Assembly (NCBI RefSeq): GCF_022539505.1
Contig: NC_061510.1
Coordinates: 272,561,687-272,625,686, forward strand
Direction of reading: 5' to 3'
Source: Lolium rigidum
Lineage: Eukaryota > Streptophyta > Magnoliopsida > Poales > Poaceae
DNA: 64,000 nt
A model generated the notes under the pieces. That model was given only the letters and a program-made list of their open reading frames with translations, made no database searches and was not told the DNA's origin. Both the position numbers and the translations under genes were made by a program. Positions 43,713-55,135 of the stretch are shown in pieces. Numbering within the stretch: position 1 is the first letter of the stretch; each line of letters starts with the position of its first letter.

Positions 43713-44727
43713 CCCATCTCCTGCTCCGGCTAAATTCTGGTGATAACAGAAGGTGACAGAAGATTTTAATATGGAGAATCCATCCAACACAGAGGGGAAA
43801 AAACCACGGGCGCTAGCAAAATTTTACTATATCGGAAGTGTTTGTAAACGGCATGGGTTATCTTATAATGCGATAAACCTAACCGACGGCTTACAAGATG
43901 TATATATAGACGGTGATGACGACAGGGGGGGGGGGGGTGCTTCTTCGGTCCAAGCCTACCCAACGACAAGCCTCACTCCGCTCATCAGAAGTTAGCCTCC
44001 CCTTTATATGAATTAGAATCACAATAAAATCTTCGTTTTTTCGGCATGTAACTTTTCTTATCATTTATGTATTTCCAATGTCCCTGTGACTAATACTCTA
44101 GTCACGATATCTGCCCATGCGATGCTCGACACTGCAATACAAAGTGGCCCTAGAGTGTATCTCCATCACCGAGGGAGCAAATCCCAATCTTGACATATCT
44201 AGAACAATGATATACCTTTCGCTATACCGAAAGGCAGTTACAGAGTAACATTTGATGATTCATAAGTAACCTTCCAATATCTTGAAGTCTACACTATTTT
44301 CATGGTACAAGAAAGCTAGTAAGCATTAATACATATCATGAGAAAATGCCGATAACATACTCAAGATAGTGAGCGTTAATACATATCATGAGAAAATACC
44401 GATAACATACTGATGACATGTTCTACGGTATATCAATGGGTCTTTCAAACATCATTGCTCACGCTTACAATGTGCTCTGGCATATCATTGGCAACCATGT
44501 AACACTTTTCTTATGCCCATGGTTAGGAAAATAAGTCTTTCAATAATACATGAGCTAGTCCACAAGCCTGACTAGGGTTCTTGTTTGTTGTTTATTATTG
44601 CACACATGTAATTAGGTTTTCCACCAAATCTCACATTCACGAACTATTACAATTAAAATGAACATAAACATGTAAATATAATAATATATAAAAACTGTAT
44701 TGTTGTCTCTAGGACATATTTCTAACA
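43713..44727 (-). repeat. Copia-type (BARE/Angela-like) LTR fragment, minus orientation
   Basis: On the minus strand it begins TGTTAGAAATATGTCCTAGAG at 44727, resembling the start of BARE/Angela-class LTRs (recognised from memory). It continues through a CATGGGCAT region to TATA-like CTATATATAC (about 43903-43912) and a leader with GCTAGCGCCCGTGG. The far end is cut by the insertion of element D. A run of 13 G on the plus strand lies at 43925-43937. Confidence 0.55.
44319..44413 (-). repeat. 50-bp tandem duplication inside the Copia LTR
   Basis: TTAATACATATCATGAGAAA and the following ATRCCGATAACATACT occur twice at 50-bp spacing. Confidence 0.9.
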
Positions 44728-44737
44728 CTCCTACTCT

Positions 44738-45063
44738 GCAGGTTATCTACTGTGTATGTTTTGGCTTCTCACTTGGTGCCATTTGCAGTGACTGAAGCAC
44801 AGATAACTCTTTGCAACAACATGGATCCAAGTGGAACAAGAAGTCAAGGAGGTCTTTACCCAACACGGATGGTGGCATAATCTACTTATTGGCTCTTCTT
44901 CTCCATAGGCTGATTTCTCAATGGTGTCACATGTTTGTGTAAGGAATTTAATTTTTCTTTATGGGATGTGTGCACCTTTGTTATAAAGAGGCCGGACAAT
45001 TCTATTTTAATTGTATCGCCTTGATACAACTTTGGAGTTTAAAACTCCCTTTATAAAAAATAA
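44738..45063 (+). mobile_element. Probable LINE 3' untranslated tail
   Basis: AAGAGGCCGGACAATTC, TGTATCGCCTTGATACAAC, TTTAAAACTCCC and an A-rich end (TTTATAAAAAATAAA) have the layout of grass LINE 3' ends. No coding part was recognised upstream, and target duplications were not found. Confidence 0.45.
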
Positions 45064-45906
45064 ATATCTACTTAACTAGGATTCACACAACACATCAAGA
45101 CCAACATTTGACAAGAAAAAAACAGACCAATCGAAGACCACATAGGGTGCTGCAAGACCTATCGAAAGATTAAGCCGGCATCCGCATTGGGTAAATAACA
45201 CTCTGATTGCTCGCTCCAACTGTGTGCATCCCATTGTGAACATTTTCCTATGTTCTGGCCACTGAAATGTAACTACATATAAATCCAATGCACACTGCGT
45301 GTATAACATTCACTTGAGAAGAAACCTTCTTCTTCTCTTTACACTATCACCATAACTCCGACTCTCTCGACAAATCCACTACCAGCCCCGATCTCTTTCT
45401 CTATCGCAAAGTCCCTTGTCCCTGACCGTCGCTGGTTTCGAAGGCCTTAACTACGTGCCAAGCTAACCCATAAGAGATCTCCACCACCGTCCACTGTTGC
45501 TTGATGTCTTGCAGCACACTACAGTCCATCCACTACCCCAAATTCCTCATGACACCGAGCACCCTCTTTGGAAAACCCCAGTTACTGCGAGAGTACGATT
45601 ATTCGTTGATATCACTATCAGTTTCTTTTGGCTAAACATGATTAGGATTGTAGTCAACTATGTGATGTTTGTAACAAGGACAGCTCTCAGTGAATGCTAT
45701 TATGTACCTTAAACTGAATTTGGTGCCCGTGTAGTTTCTTGTCCATTATCTGGTAATCTATGTCATATGTTTGGCCATTCTGTTGCAAGGTTTCTTCACG
45801 TGCTAGAATCTTATACTCTTGCTGGAATTGGTGCATTATTTTGTCCACTGTGTTTACTGCAATGATTTTATTTTTTTACAACAAAGTTTTTGCTCATTTA
45901 AATATA
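45064..45906 (+). other. Unassigned stretch, partly leader-like
   Basis: A CT-rich section near 45320-45420 (CTTCTTCTTCTCTTTACAC and similar) resembles a plant 5' leader. No protein family was recognised in any frame. The stretch ends at the Harbinger insertion. Confidence 0.3.
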
Positions 45907-45909
45907 TTA

Positions 45910-48430
45910 GGGCATCTCCAACCGGGCGACCCATCCCGCGCCCGCGCGTCCGGATGGGTTGAAACGGACAAAACCGCGGCCCAGCGCGCGGACCCATCCC
46001 TAAAACGGATGGCCGCGGCGTCCGGGACGACCCAAACCCGGCCCAAATCTTGGACGAGTTTGCGTGGCCGCGGACGCGAAAGGCTGGTCGCTCGCGTCCT
46101 CCCTTGTCCGCCCCGGCCCGCCCGTCCGCCTCCCAAAACAGAAAATACTCCACTCGTACTCCCAAAACCTAGAGATGGCCGACGAAGCGACCGCCGCCGC
46201 CACCGCCACCACCGCCACCATCGGAGAGGAGGCACCCGCGGCCGTTGCCGCTCCTGCCGTGGAGGCGGCTCCTGAACTGGCGGAGGCCGAGCTCCCCCCC
46301 GGGCCGCCGACGAAGAAGGCGAAGGCCGACCTCACCTCGGAACAGAGGAAGCTCGAGAGCAAGAAGAGGGCCGACCGCCGCAGGGCGCTCGACCAACGGA
46401 AGAGGGAAACCGCTGCCGAGGTGGAGCGGCAGCGGGCGGCGGAGCAGCTTCTCCAACTCAAGACGGAGGCGAAGAGCACTGTCCTTCAAGAGCAGCAGGC
46501 GCATGCCATGCTCTTTTACGGCCACCCAGCGCTCGGCCAGCACATGATCATCCCCGGCACCGGCGCGGCCTCGGTGGGGAGCTCGGCCTCCTCAGTGACC
46601 CGGCCCCTTCCTCCAAGGTCAACTGCCCCACCGACTGCCCTATTTGGGCACGAAATGGGGGAGCATGGGCGGCACGCGTACCAGTCACGGGATGGGTCAC
46701 CGGAGGTGGGCGAGTCCATGACGGGGCCGTCACCTTCGTCCATTGACCTGAACCGTGCACCGGCGAACTCCAAAGGCCCCAAGAACCTGGGAGCAGCTGC
46801 GACGTCCGGTGCACGCAACCTCGTTCGACGATCCGTCGGCCGCGCGCGCGCAGTCACCGTCCACCGTGCAGGCCCCTCCGTCTTTCGCGCAGACAATGCC
46901 GACGACCCTGCCATATCCTTCGACACAGCAGGCTCCCCAACCACCTCCCATTGACACACAGGAGGGCACAACAGCCTGTCCCGGCAGCATAAACATTGAG
47001 GAGGAGCCGTTGTTTGGTGAGGGCCTCACACAAGCCGCAGCTGCACAAGCTCGAGGTCGCCGGGTAAGCAAACGAACCGCCAACTACACGGAGAAGGAGG
47101 ACAAGGTGCTCGTCGATGGATGGTTGACCATCGGGCAAGATGCGTTGACGGGTGCCGAGCGGAAGGGGACCGCATTCTGGCGCCGGATCTATGAATACTT
47201 CCATGAACATCGCAAATATGGACAGGAGCCATTTGAGAGCGACCGCAACGAAATATCGCTCCAAAAGAGGTGGGGAGCAATTCAAACGGAATGCAACAAG
47301 TTCCACGCGGCGTATGAGCACGCGAGGCGGCTCCCCGTTAGTGGCATGGGTGTGAAGGACTTGGTATGATTCTTAACCTCAACTTATTCATCCGATGTTT
47401 GCACATATGTTTATCGTTGTTGTCTCGCTTTGCTCTAGGTGTGGCGAGCTTTGGAATTCTACAAAGTCAACAATGGAGAGAAGACCTTTGCCTTCCCTCA
47501 TTGTTGGAAGGAACTCCACGGCACCCCCAAGTTCCAGGAGGGGTACGAGGGCTACATGGCGACCTTGACTGGCAACAATCCTGCCAAAGATGCCACAGTC
47601 ATTGACCTTGATGGTGGGCAGCCTTGCGGTAGCTCCGCTTCTCGTGCAAGTCGTCCACGCGGCCACAAGTCAACCAAAGCCGACATGAAGCGTGATGCTT
47701 CGTCCATGCTATTGTATGGCACTTTGAAGGAGATGCATGCGGACGGAGAGGTGTCCACGGACAAGAGGGATGAGAGGAGGCGCCGGGAGAAAGAAGAGGA
47801 CAGGAAGAAATTCTTTGATGTCCAGCAGAAGAAGCTTGAGATTGAAGAGGTCAAGGCCAAGACCAAAGCTAAAGAACTTGAGCTCAAAGAGAGAGAACTT
47901 GAGCTCATAGCAATGGCAAGGGCCAAAGAGGTGGAGTTGAAGGCGAAGGAAGTTGAGCTCAAACGCCAAGCCGAGGACAACCTCATCATGAACGCCGACT
48001 TGACCAACATGAGCGAGGCGAAGAGAGCTTGGTTCGAGAAGAGACAGAAGGAGATCCTCGAGCGCCCAAATTGAGTTAGACAATCTCAATTGTAATTTTT
48101 ATATTTTTCTCAAACTATGGCACATTTTATTTAATTTATCATGGTACATTTGACAATATTTTATGGTGTTTGATAATATTTTATGTTTGTTATATATTAT
48201 TCTATGTTTACGAGATATTATTCTATATCAAACTAGGATCTGTGGCCAGAGGACCTATTTTCCAAAGAAATAGGCCAAATGGCCAAATGGGTGGCCGCTG
48301 CGTTGGGCGCAGCGTGCGACCCAAACGGACGCGCGGACGCGGGGCTCCGTCCGCGCGTCCGCTCGGGCACGCAAACGGTCCAAAACGAACGGCCCAACGC
48401 GTCCGTTTGGTCGCTCGGTTGGAGATGCCC
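45910..48430 (+). mobile_element. PIF/Harbinger-type DNA transposon, 2521 bp, lacking transposase
   Basis: Terminal inverted repeats GGGCATCTCCAAC (45910-45922) and GTTGGAGATGCCC (48418-48430) are flanked by TTA on both sides (45907-45909 and 48431-48433), the superfamily's signature duplication. GC-rich subterminal sequence with CCGTTTGG / CCAAACGG phrases surrounds a single gene. No DDE transposase frame was found, so it would need help in trans. Confidence 0.93.
46175..48074 (+). pseudogene. Harbinger Myb/SANT-like accessory protein (ORF1), two exons, one frameshift
   Basis: ATG at 46175 opens an Ala-rich segment, then a charged region (LTSEQRKLESKKRADRRRAL). A frame change near 46800-46830 leads to the trihelix/Myb-like domain, with NYTEKEDKVLVDGWL, FWRRIYEYFHEH, SLQKRWGAIQTECNKF. 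GT at 47364 and AG at 47437-47438 define a 75-bp intron. Exon 2 continues VWRALEFYKVNNGEKTFAF, a linker, and a long Lys/Glu-rich coiled coil to the stop at 48072-48074. Proteins of this type (NAM-associated C-terminal family) bind element ends and partner with the transposase in PIF/Harbinger elements. Confidence 0.8.
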
Positions 48431-48436
48431 TTAGTC

Positions 48437-48588
48437 CTCAGATGTACGAATCTACTACAACCGTGGGTAGTCCTACAACTAATTTTCAAGGAAAACATGA
48501 TATGCATGTTTGGAAGCCATGGTGGTGGAAGTTCTTCAATGCCTTCCATACTTCAGTATTGGAGGCGAGCAACGAGAAGTCGAAGGAG
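48437..48588 (+). other. Possible exon fragment
   Basis: An open stretch reads PQMYESTTTVGSPTTNFQG, then HVWKPWWWKFFNAFHTSV and a donor-like GGAGGTAATAT. The Trp-rich block looks protein-like, but the family is not recognised and no partner exon was identified. Confidence 0.25.
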
Positions 48589-48699
48589 GTAATATATGGT
48601 TATTTACCAATATAAGTTTATCATACCTTTTTTTATACTTTTTACTAGTTTATTATGCTTGTCTTAAACTTTCGAGCACTGTAATAAGTCAGGTTGCGT

Positions 48700-48764
48700 T
48701 GTTGCAGAGGCTAGGTGTATTTGATATCTTATCATATTAATATATTCTCTTTATTAAAAAAAAA
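48700..48764 (+). mobile_element. Micro-LINE insertion: 65-bp 3' tail with poly-A
   Basis: A 12-bp duplication GTCAGGTTGCGT (48688-48699 and 48765-48776) flanks a 65-bp insert ending in nine As (TTTATTAAAAAAAAA). The insert's GCAGAGGCTAGGTGTATTTG resembles grass LINE 3' ends. This is an extremely 5'-truncated retroposition event. Confidence 0.85.
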
Positions 48765-48776
48765 GTCAGGTTGCGT

Positions 48777-51000
48777 GAGGCAGAGGCCGAAGGAGATGTT
48801 CTCTTCTGTAGTCTGAAAAGCCGAGAACCCTAACTCATCCAACCTTGCTCCACATACTTTATCGCCTCTACGTCAAGTCTGGTCTCGACTATACCAGAGT
48901 GGAAGTAGGAGGAGGATGAAATTAGCAAAAAACTAAAGCAATCGAATAATAGAAAAATAATGCATATACTAAATTGCTACAACTAAGCCAACCCAACAAC
49001 CTTGTTCTATGCATGCATCTTGTTTTGTCGAACCCCCCTACTTAAATATTTGAACTTCATAGTTGTGAACAATGGTCTGGTCAGCCACGGGTTGTGAGGC
49101 ATAAAATCTGCTAAATCTTTATTTTTATCAATAGTGGGAGACTATTATTGTCGCAAGTGCACTGAAAGAGGCTGGACCTTTTAAGGTGGCATTTGCAGCT
49201 GAGTTCTTGCACTCTTTGCTTCCTATCCTTTTGTGAAAGTGTGGGATGATGTTGGCAAGATAGATAGGGAGCCTCTTTACACACTTGATCCTGAGTCAAC
49301 TTGATAGAAAAGGAGAGGCACCTGGCTTCCTTCCACACAGTTAGCTATATCTGCAGGGGGCAGTTCCAACATGCGTCGCTTTCGGTGGGATTTGAAGATC
49401 TACATGCATTTCTCGAGCACAATCGATCAGGGCCCCATTGGCATCTCGTTCTGCTATTGCAAGATCATCCTTTGCTTCTACTTGTCTTGTCCTGCAAAAG
49501 GTACGAAATAAATAAATAATTTTAGCTTCTTTATGGTCCTACTACAAGTGCTGCTATAATCATGTTTTTTAGGTATGGAGTATTTCTTAAATCATGCACT
49601 CTAGATCTGTACCCCAGCTCAAATATTGTGTTGACATGTATGCTCTGAACCCTGACGAGGTCCATTAACAATCTGAACAAGATCATGGGGAAATCCTACT
49701 TGTGCAGCTACTCCTTGCTTAATGGAGACGGCAATATATCACGAATCGTCAACATGATTTGACAGCTGGAAGGTAGCCATTGTGACAAATGACCAATCAG
49801 GGACATATAGTTTACCCTGTTACAGAGAATTGTTGTGGTGGTGTCACTTCTGTGTGATAGTACCCCTCAATCTTGTACTTGTAGCAACGAACCTGAGTTG
49901 TAGTTCAGTTATTGTTTTGACCTTATCCCTGTAACTTCGAACTGAATGTGACAGACAGAGATCCTACCTGAAAGCAGTTTTTCCATCAGAACTAATGGTA
50001 AAAGTAAAACTTGCCACTCTTTTTTACCCAACCAGATGAGACAATTAGAAGCTGGCCATGTGATAAATGAGCAGTAGTTTTCCTAACTGGAATCATGAGA
50101 TTAGTTCCATCTTCAAGTCCAAAAGGCAACTGCTTTTTCTGTTGGGAGTTTCCGGTGATGGCTACCCTTGTCTGCCACTTTGCTTACTACTACTGCAAGA
50201 CCAGTGAATGACCCATGGCACGGTTGAGAAGGCAGGATGCTTTCTTTCAAGTTTGTTTCTCTTTTCTCTTGGCGAGAATAAAAGATTGGTCTCTGGCAAT
50301 TGCAATTCGCAGAAGCTATTATGCCCACTGAGGATTGCAAATCATCTAAAGAAAATATCTTTGGTCAATTGCATGTGTTGACATGTTTATTCCTTGGATA
50401 TAGTCTGGCCACAGTGAGAGCCAACCATAGAGGGCTCCAAAGGAAGCTCTTCCTGTTCCAGATGCCAAAATACATTAAGGAAAGTGACATCATAGTTCGG
50501 AGTGTGCACCATTAGTGTGGCGTTTTGTTTGACATGAAGTGCAAGAATATTGTCGGGAAGATGATAAGGCATAGGCTTTGCTTCCGTGCATGATACTTTC
50601 TGAACATTCAAGCTTGTGTGCCCGAATTGGGCACGTCTCTCCCTCTCTGTCCTCTCGTGGTTGCTTGCCAATCGCAGCGCGACATGGACGGCCGGCCGGC
50701 CGGCCGGCCGCACCTGTCGAGACGCAAAGATGACTTTCAAGTCTGAACATTTTAGACAAGAACTTTCAGTAGCATAGCTGTTCTGTTAAAGTACTATCTG
50801 ACAAGCGACACGGCCCGAGTCTGATTCAGTGCAAATGGTGATAACCTTCAGAAACAAAGTACGCAAGGTGACGAGATCTGACAAGAGGCAATGCTTGATG
50901 TTGGAGGATTTGGAGTGCCGATTGCAGTAAGTAAGAAGCTCAACTTGTCTACATGGCTTCAGATAGAGGTTGCATGTAAATAAAGAAGCTAGTAGCACTA
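48777..51000. other. Unassigned, low-copy-looking stretch
   Basis: No clear element ends or protein families. A short open segment near 49150-49220 (ASALKEAGPFKVAFAAEFLH) may be a gene fragment, but it is broken by stops nearby. (GGCC)n is noted separately. Confidence 0.3.
50690..50710. repeat. (GGCC)5 tract
   Basis: A self-complementary run of five GGCC units, capable of cruciform or slippage structures. Confidence 0.95.
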
Positions 51001-51414
51001 GTATAGATCGGGCCTTTTAAGCCTCCATGATACACGGAAGGTATTTTTCGTATGTGGTGCGGAATAGCGCTAGCGCCCAATAATTTGAACCGTGTGCGTG
51101 CAGTCCGGGCAGAACGGGTATAATGCACAAGAAAATGCTTTCTGCACCGTAACCTTAAATTCATACACGGCCCATTTCGAAAAAACCCTCAGCATATACG
51201 ACCATCATCGCAAACGGTTAACAGAGGGTCCACCGTGCGTAAATTTTTTGCGACATTTCCTTTAATGTGACCGTCTCGTTCTTCTGCCCATTCCAAACGG
51301 TAATAAATTAAAAATCGTTTGTAGACTCCGTCTAGCATCTTTTCCTTCCACACGCATGTTACATGCGCGTCATCGACGACTCATCATCCTCGCCCGCGCT
51401 ACATAAAGCCCCAC
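51001..51414. other. Unassigned stretch with weak CACTA-like phrases
   Basis: Phrases such as CATCGCAAACGGTT, CACCGTGCG and AAATCGTTTGTAGAC recall subterminal motifs of some Triticeae CACTA elements, but no CACTA terminus was found. Treated as unassigned. Confidence 0.25.
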
Positions 51415-51708
51415 GGGCTCCTTTGATTCATATGATAGAAAAATAATAGGATTATGAAAAGCATAGGATTGAGATGTCATGGCTAGTTGAATCCTATAAG
51501 AAAATGAGTTGTGTTTGATTGTGCCAAAGGAAATTTTCCATGAGGTATAACCTAATGTTTTATTCCTATATGATGCACTACAAGATTCCTATAGGATTAG
51601 TTCCTATAGGATATGTTCCTATGAATCAAACAACTAGTGTAGGAAAAAATCCCATAGGATCCAAATCCTACACAATTATTATACGAAACCTATGAATCAA
51701 AGAAGACT
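51415..51708 (+). mobile_element. MITE with TTTGATTCATA inverted ends, copy 1
   Basis: The left end GGGCTCCTTTGATTCATATG and right end CCTATGAATCAAAGAAGAC are inverted complements with few mismatches. The roughly 290-bp interior is rich in CCTATAGGATT-type palindromes and non-coding. A second copy lies at 61119-61420 in the opposite orientation. The target duplication is unclear. Confidence 0.75.
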
Positions 51709-51779
51709 GTAGACATATATAACACTTCGACATGGTTTGCAACAAGAAGATCACTCGCCTCTCTTGCGCGTCTAGTAGT

Positions 51780-54700
51780 TGTTGACACTGGTTTTGGGTC
51801 GATGGCTAATCAATAACATAATTCCGCCGTGATAGATGGAAATGGATAATACACAATGAGAAATATTCACTCGACGATTCTTTATTGCTTATTGAGGAGA
51901 CACCATGTCCACCATATCAAGTTGTGCCATGATCCGGCTTGATAGCCGTTTATGCTAGCAGTCAGAGGTGATCTCGAGGATAGGTATATGAATGCTTCCA
52001 CTAGAGATCCTTTAAAATGATCTCAAATGAAGAAGTGATAGACATAAAAGTTGTGCGTATCATCAAAACAAGCAACTTTGCTTTTTGGATCATCTCAATC
52101 CGAGATCATATACGATCTCCAGAGCCATAACAAGAAACATGACAAAGAGTGGAGAGTACAAATCATATGCGAGTTCAGAAATTATAGTATAGGTCATCCG
52201 ACCCAAATTATGCAGCTCCAGGAAGATCATCATTTTACCAACAATCACATGTCAAATACCGTTTCAATAAAAAGGAATCGGTTAGGATCTCAAGGAAGAA
52301 GAAGGAGGTGGTCAAGCAAGTTTACTAAGTGAAATAGGATAACCATTAACGTGATGTTTCAGATTCGATCTCAAATAATAAAAAGCCGGTCACGTTGATC
52401 TTGGCTACTGCAAGCAAAGAGATGAAGCAAGTAAGTGTTGAAGATCAATGTGCCAAATGTGAACAAGTAAAGTTAAAAGTACCCAAAACCAATGAAGAAA
52501 TGCGCCACTATGCAAAACAAAATCACAGCCGGGATGCCCGCTCGGCTTAACTAGTTCGCAATAGATAAAACTGAAACGGCTTAGTGCTGCGAAGCTGAAG
52601 ACCAAGAACATGACATGTGTCCCTAAGGTAGGACCTCAAAGAAAGGAGGATGTGCAAGTTTCTGTTGCAAGGATACATCAAGGATGAAAGAAGAAAAGAT
52701 CGAGGCTGGTAGAAAATCAACCCTAAATGTTCCGTCATATTGTATGAAGTTTCGGCCAGCACGTCGTCCACCTACTCAGCTATGCCATTTATGCCTATGC
52801 CATATAGCATATCCCCAGGTATGATAAATTACACCATGGTCTTATTTTGAACCATGGATGCATCATAATTCTTTCAACCATTAAATAATATTACCAAATC
52901 ATTATTCATTTTATTAGGTGCAATTTTGTTGGTAATCCGAAAGGCCGAAATATTTGAAGTGCGAAATCAATTTTTTATTTTATTTCAGCTATACATACTT
53001 TGGTGGATGAATTGTACATGCCCCTTGAGGCAGATAACATATGGCCGATATTTCTCTTATTGCCCCATTACCTAATTATGGACAATGTGATTTGCTAACA
53101 TTGTCCTCTGTCCTATTGGAAATACAAACAAGGTCTGCATTCATTGATATTATGCTTCTGCTTTTGTGATTTGGCTTTAGGAACTTTAAATCTATGGAAG
53201 GCAAAATTGTTCTAAATATCTTTTCTGGGCATTGATCATGAGCATAATATGTTCATTGATTTTGTCTCGCTAGTACCATGGAGATTGTATGATGATGCTT
53301 CAGTTTTTGAAAGCAATAGCCAATTCTTTGGTATTGTTTATTTCTCACCTAATGGTTATGTTTTTGAAGCCTCATGCCACTTAGATTATCTTAGGCCGAA
53401 TATGGAGCTTTGCTATTCGTGCTAGAATTTTTTTTTTGCTATAGGTGCTACACATATTGAGGCTTCTAGTGATTCATTGTTAGTAGTATAACAAAATACA
53501 AGGTTTTCCAATGTTTCAACCAATGACTTGTTGTTTATCTTATATATGTCTAGTTATTCTTACATCGAAATGCTTTACCAGTGCTCATATATATATTATA
53601 TCTAGACATCAAAACTGAAGAGAAAATGAGTTGGATCAACTATCATCTGACTACTGTGTTTTTCATGGTTTATCTCACATTCTACAAGAGCCGATGCTTT
53701 GTTTCGCCAACATAGGTAAGGCTGGATTGGATCCCACTGCTTCGGCCACTAATAAAAGATATAGTGCAGGTGAAGATGAAGCTCATTGCTGTTTACATGC
53801 GAAATCTTATGAAAAGAGTGAACCTTGATATTCATCGATGGTTGCTATGAGAGATGTACATGAAGGCATTTGTGATATTCATCAATCGTCAAGATAAAGT
53901 GATTGTTCTCAAAGGCAATTATTTGAAGAAATTCTACCAAAATGGCAGCCAACCTGAACATGAATGACCGATACATAATTATCGCCCTTTGAACCAATGA
54001 CCGATGGAGTGTTGACGTCGCACTTAGCTAAAGATGGAGCAAGTTATTTTCTAGCACGCAAGCTCTGCTAGTAAATAGGGGGCATGTGTTGGCACTCGTT
54101 TTGCGCGATGGCTAATCAAGAATATAATCCTCCATGACAAATGAAAATGGATAATACACAATGGGAAAGATCCAATCATCGAGTTTTTATTGCTCATTGA
54201 GAAGACACCATGTCCACCATGTTGAGTTGTGCCATGATCCGGCTTGATAGCTGATTATGCTAGCAGCTAGAGGTGATCTCGAGGATTGATATATGAAGGC
54301 TTTCACTAGAGATTCTTTAAGATGACCTCAAAGAAAGAAGTGATAGAAACAAAAGTTGTGCATCTATCAAAACAAGCAGCTTTGCATTTTGGATCATCTC
54401 AATCTGAGGTTATATGTGATCTCTAGAGCCAAAACAATAAACATGACTGAGACTGGAGAGGACAAGTCCTACGCGAGGTCAGAAATTCTAATCAAGAATG
54501 AGGTAAGAGAGGATAAGTCCTGCCTACGTTCAGCCCATGCCGAATCCAAACTGAATTTAACAATGGGGAAAAGAACCTTCAAGATCAACTTGAATGAAAA
54601 AGCGGCCAACATGAAAGTTCTTCGCTTTTTGAGACAAACAACTTTTATGTTTACCAGATTTTGATCAGAAACCGTTTAGTGCCTCGAAAAGGGCACGCAA

Positions 54701-54850
54701 AGTACAAATAAGTATTAAACAGAACAATTTTGAAAAGTTTAGGCTAAACCATCCGAATTGGACCAAAATTAGGGTTTTGCACGTGAATCCAACAATTTAT
54801 CTTGCACGGAAAGTCCAGCCACGCTTTATATATACATGAGGGTGACCGCC
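51780..54850 (+). mobile_element. Old, decayed Gypsy-type LTR retrotransposon
   Basis: Two diverged direct repeats begin TGTTGACACTGGTTTTGGG (51780) and TGTTGGCACTCGTTTTGCG (54087) and stay collinear for about 400 bp (for example CACCATGTCCACCAT and TTGTGCCATGATCCGGCTTG). A purine tract AAATAGGGGG precedes the right copy. Between them lies an RNase H-like coding relic on the plus strand. The LTR 3' boundaries and target duplication are not resolved. The divergence points to an old insertion. Confidence 0.65.
53275..53620 (+). pseudogene. Gypsy RNase H relic
   Basis: Frames with stops give PWRLYDDASVF, IVYFSPNGYVFEASCHLDYL, then in another frame GATHIEASSDSLLVV. These correspond in order to the RNase H blocks of Gypsy polyproteins, including the Asp and Glu regions. 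The segment is heavily broken. Confidence 0.65.
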
Positions 54851-54856
54851 GATTGA

Positions 54857-55135
54857 ACCAACACCAATGGAACAAACACATCTACTATTTTTTCTGTGTT
54901 CATCTACTTTTTATCTCAAACCCTAATTTGAATGTCTACTAATTTGAATGAACACAAAAAAAAAGTAGATGTTCATCTATTTTTTTTATCTCAAACACAT
55001 CTACTATTTTTTATCTCAAACCCTAATTTTTTCTGTGTTCATTCTGTGTTCATCTATTTTTTCTGTGTTCATCTACTTTTTATCTCAAACACCAATGAAC
55101 CAACACCAATGAACCAACACCAATGGAACAAACCA
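54857..55135. repeat. Short-phrase shuffled repeat region
   Basis: The phrases CATCTACT(A)TTTTT, TTTTTCTGTGTTCATCTA, TATCTCAAACCCTAATTT, TGAACACAAAAAAAAAGTAG and ACCAATG(A/G)AACCAAC recur several times each in under 300 bp, some inverted. This suggests repeated slippage or template switching. Confidence 0.8.

Noticed and set aside
46064..46174. Upstream extension of the Harbinger protein start
   Set aside because: The frame is open but lies in GC-rich subterminal sequence. The ATG at 46175 begins the Ala-rich N-terminus and is better placed.
49301..49519. 72-codon ORF as a gene
   Set aside because: No family resemblance and no supporting neighbours. Length is within chance expectation.
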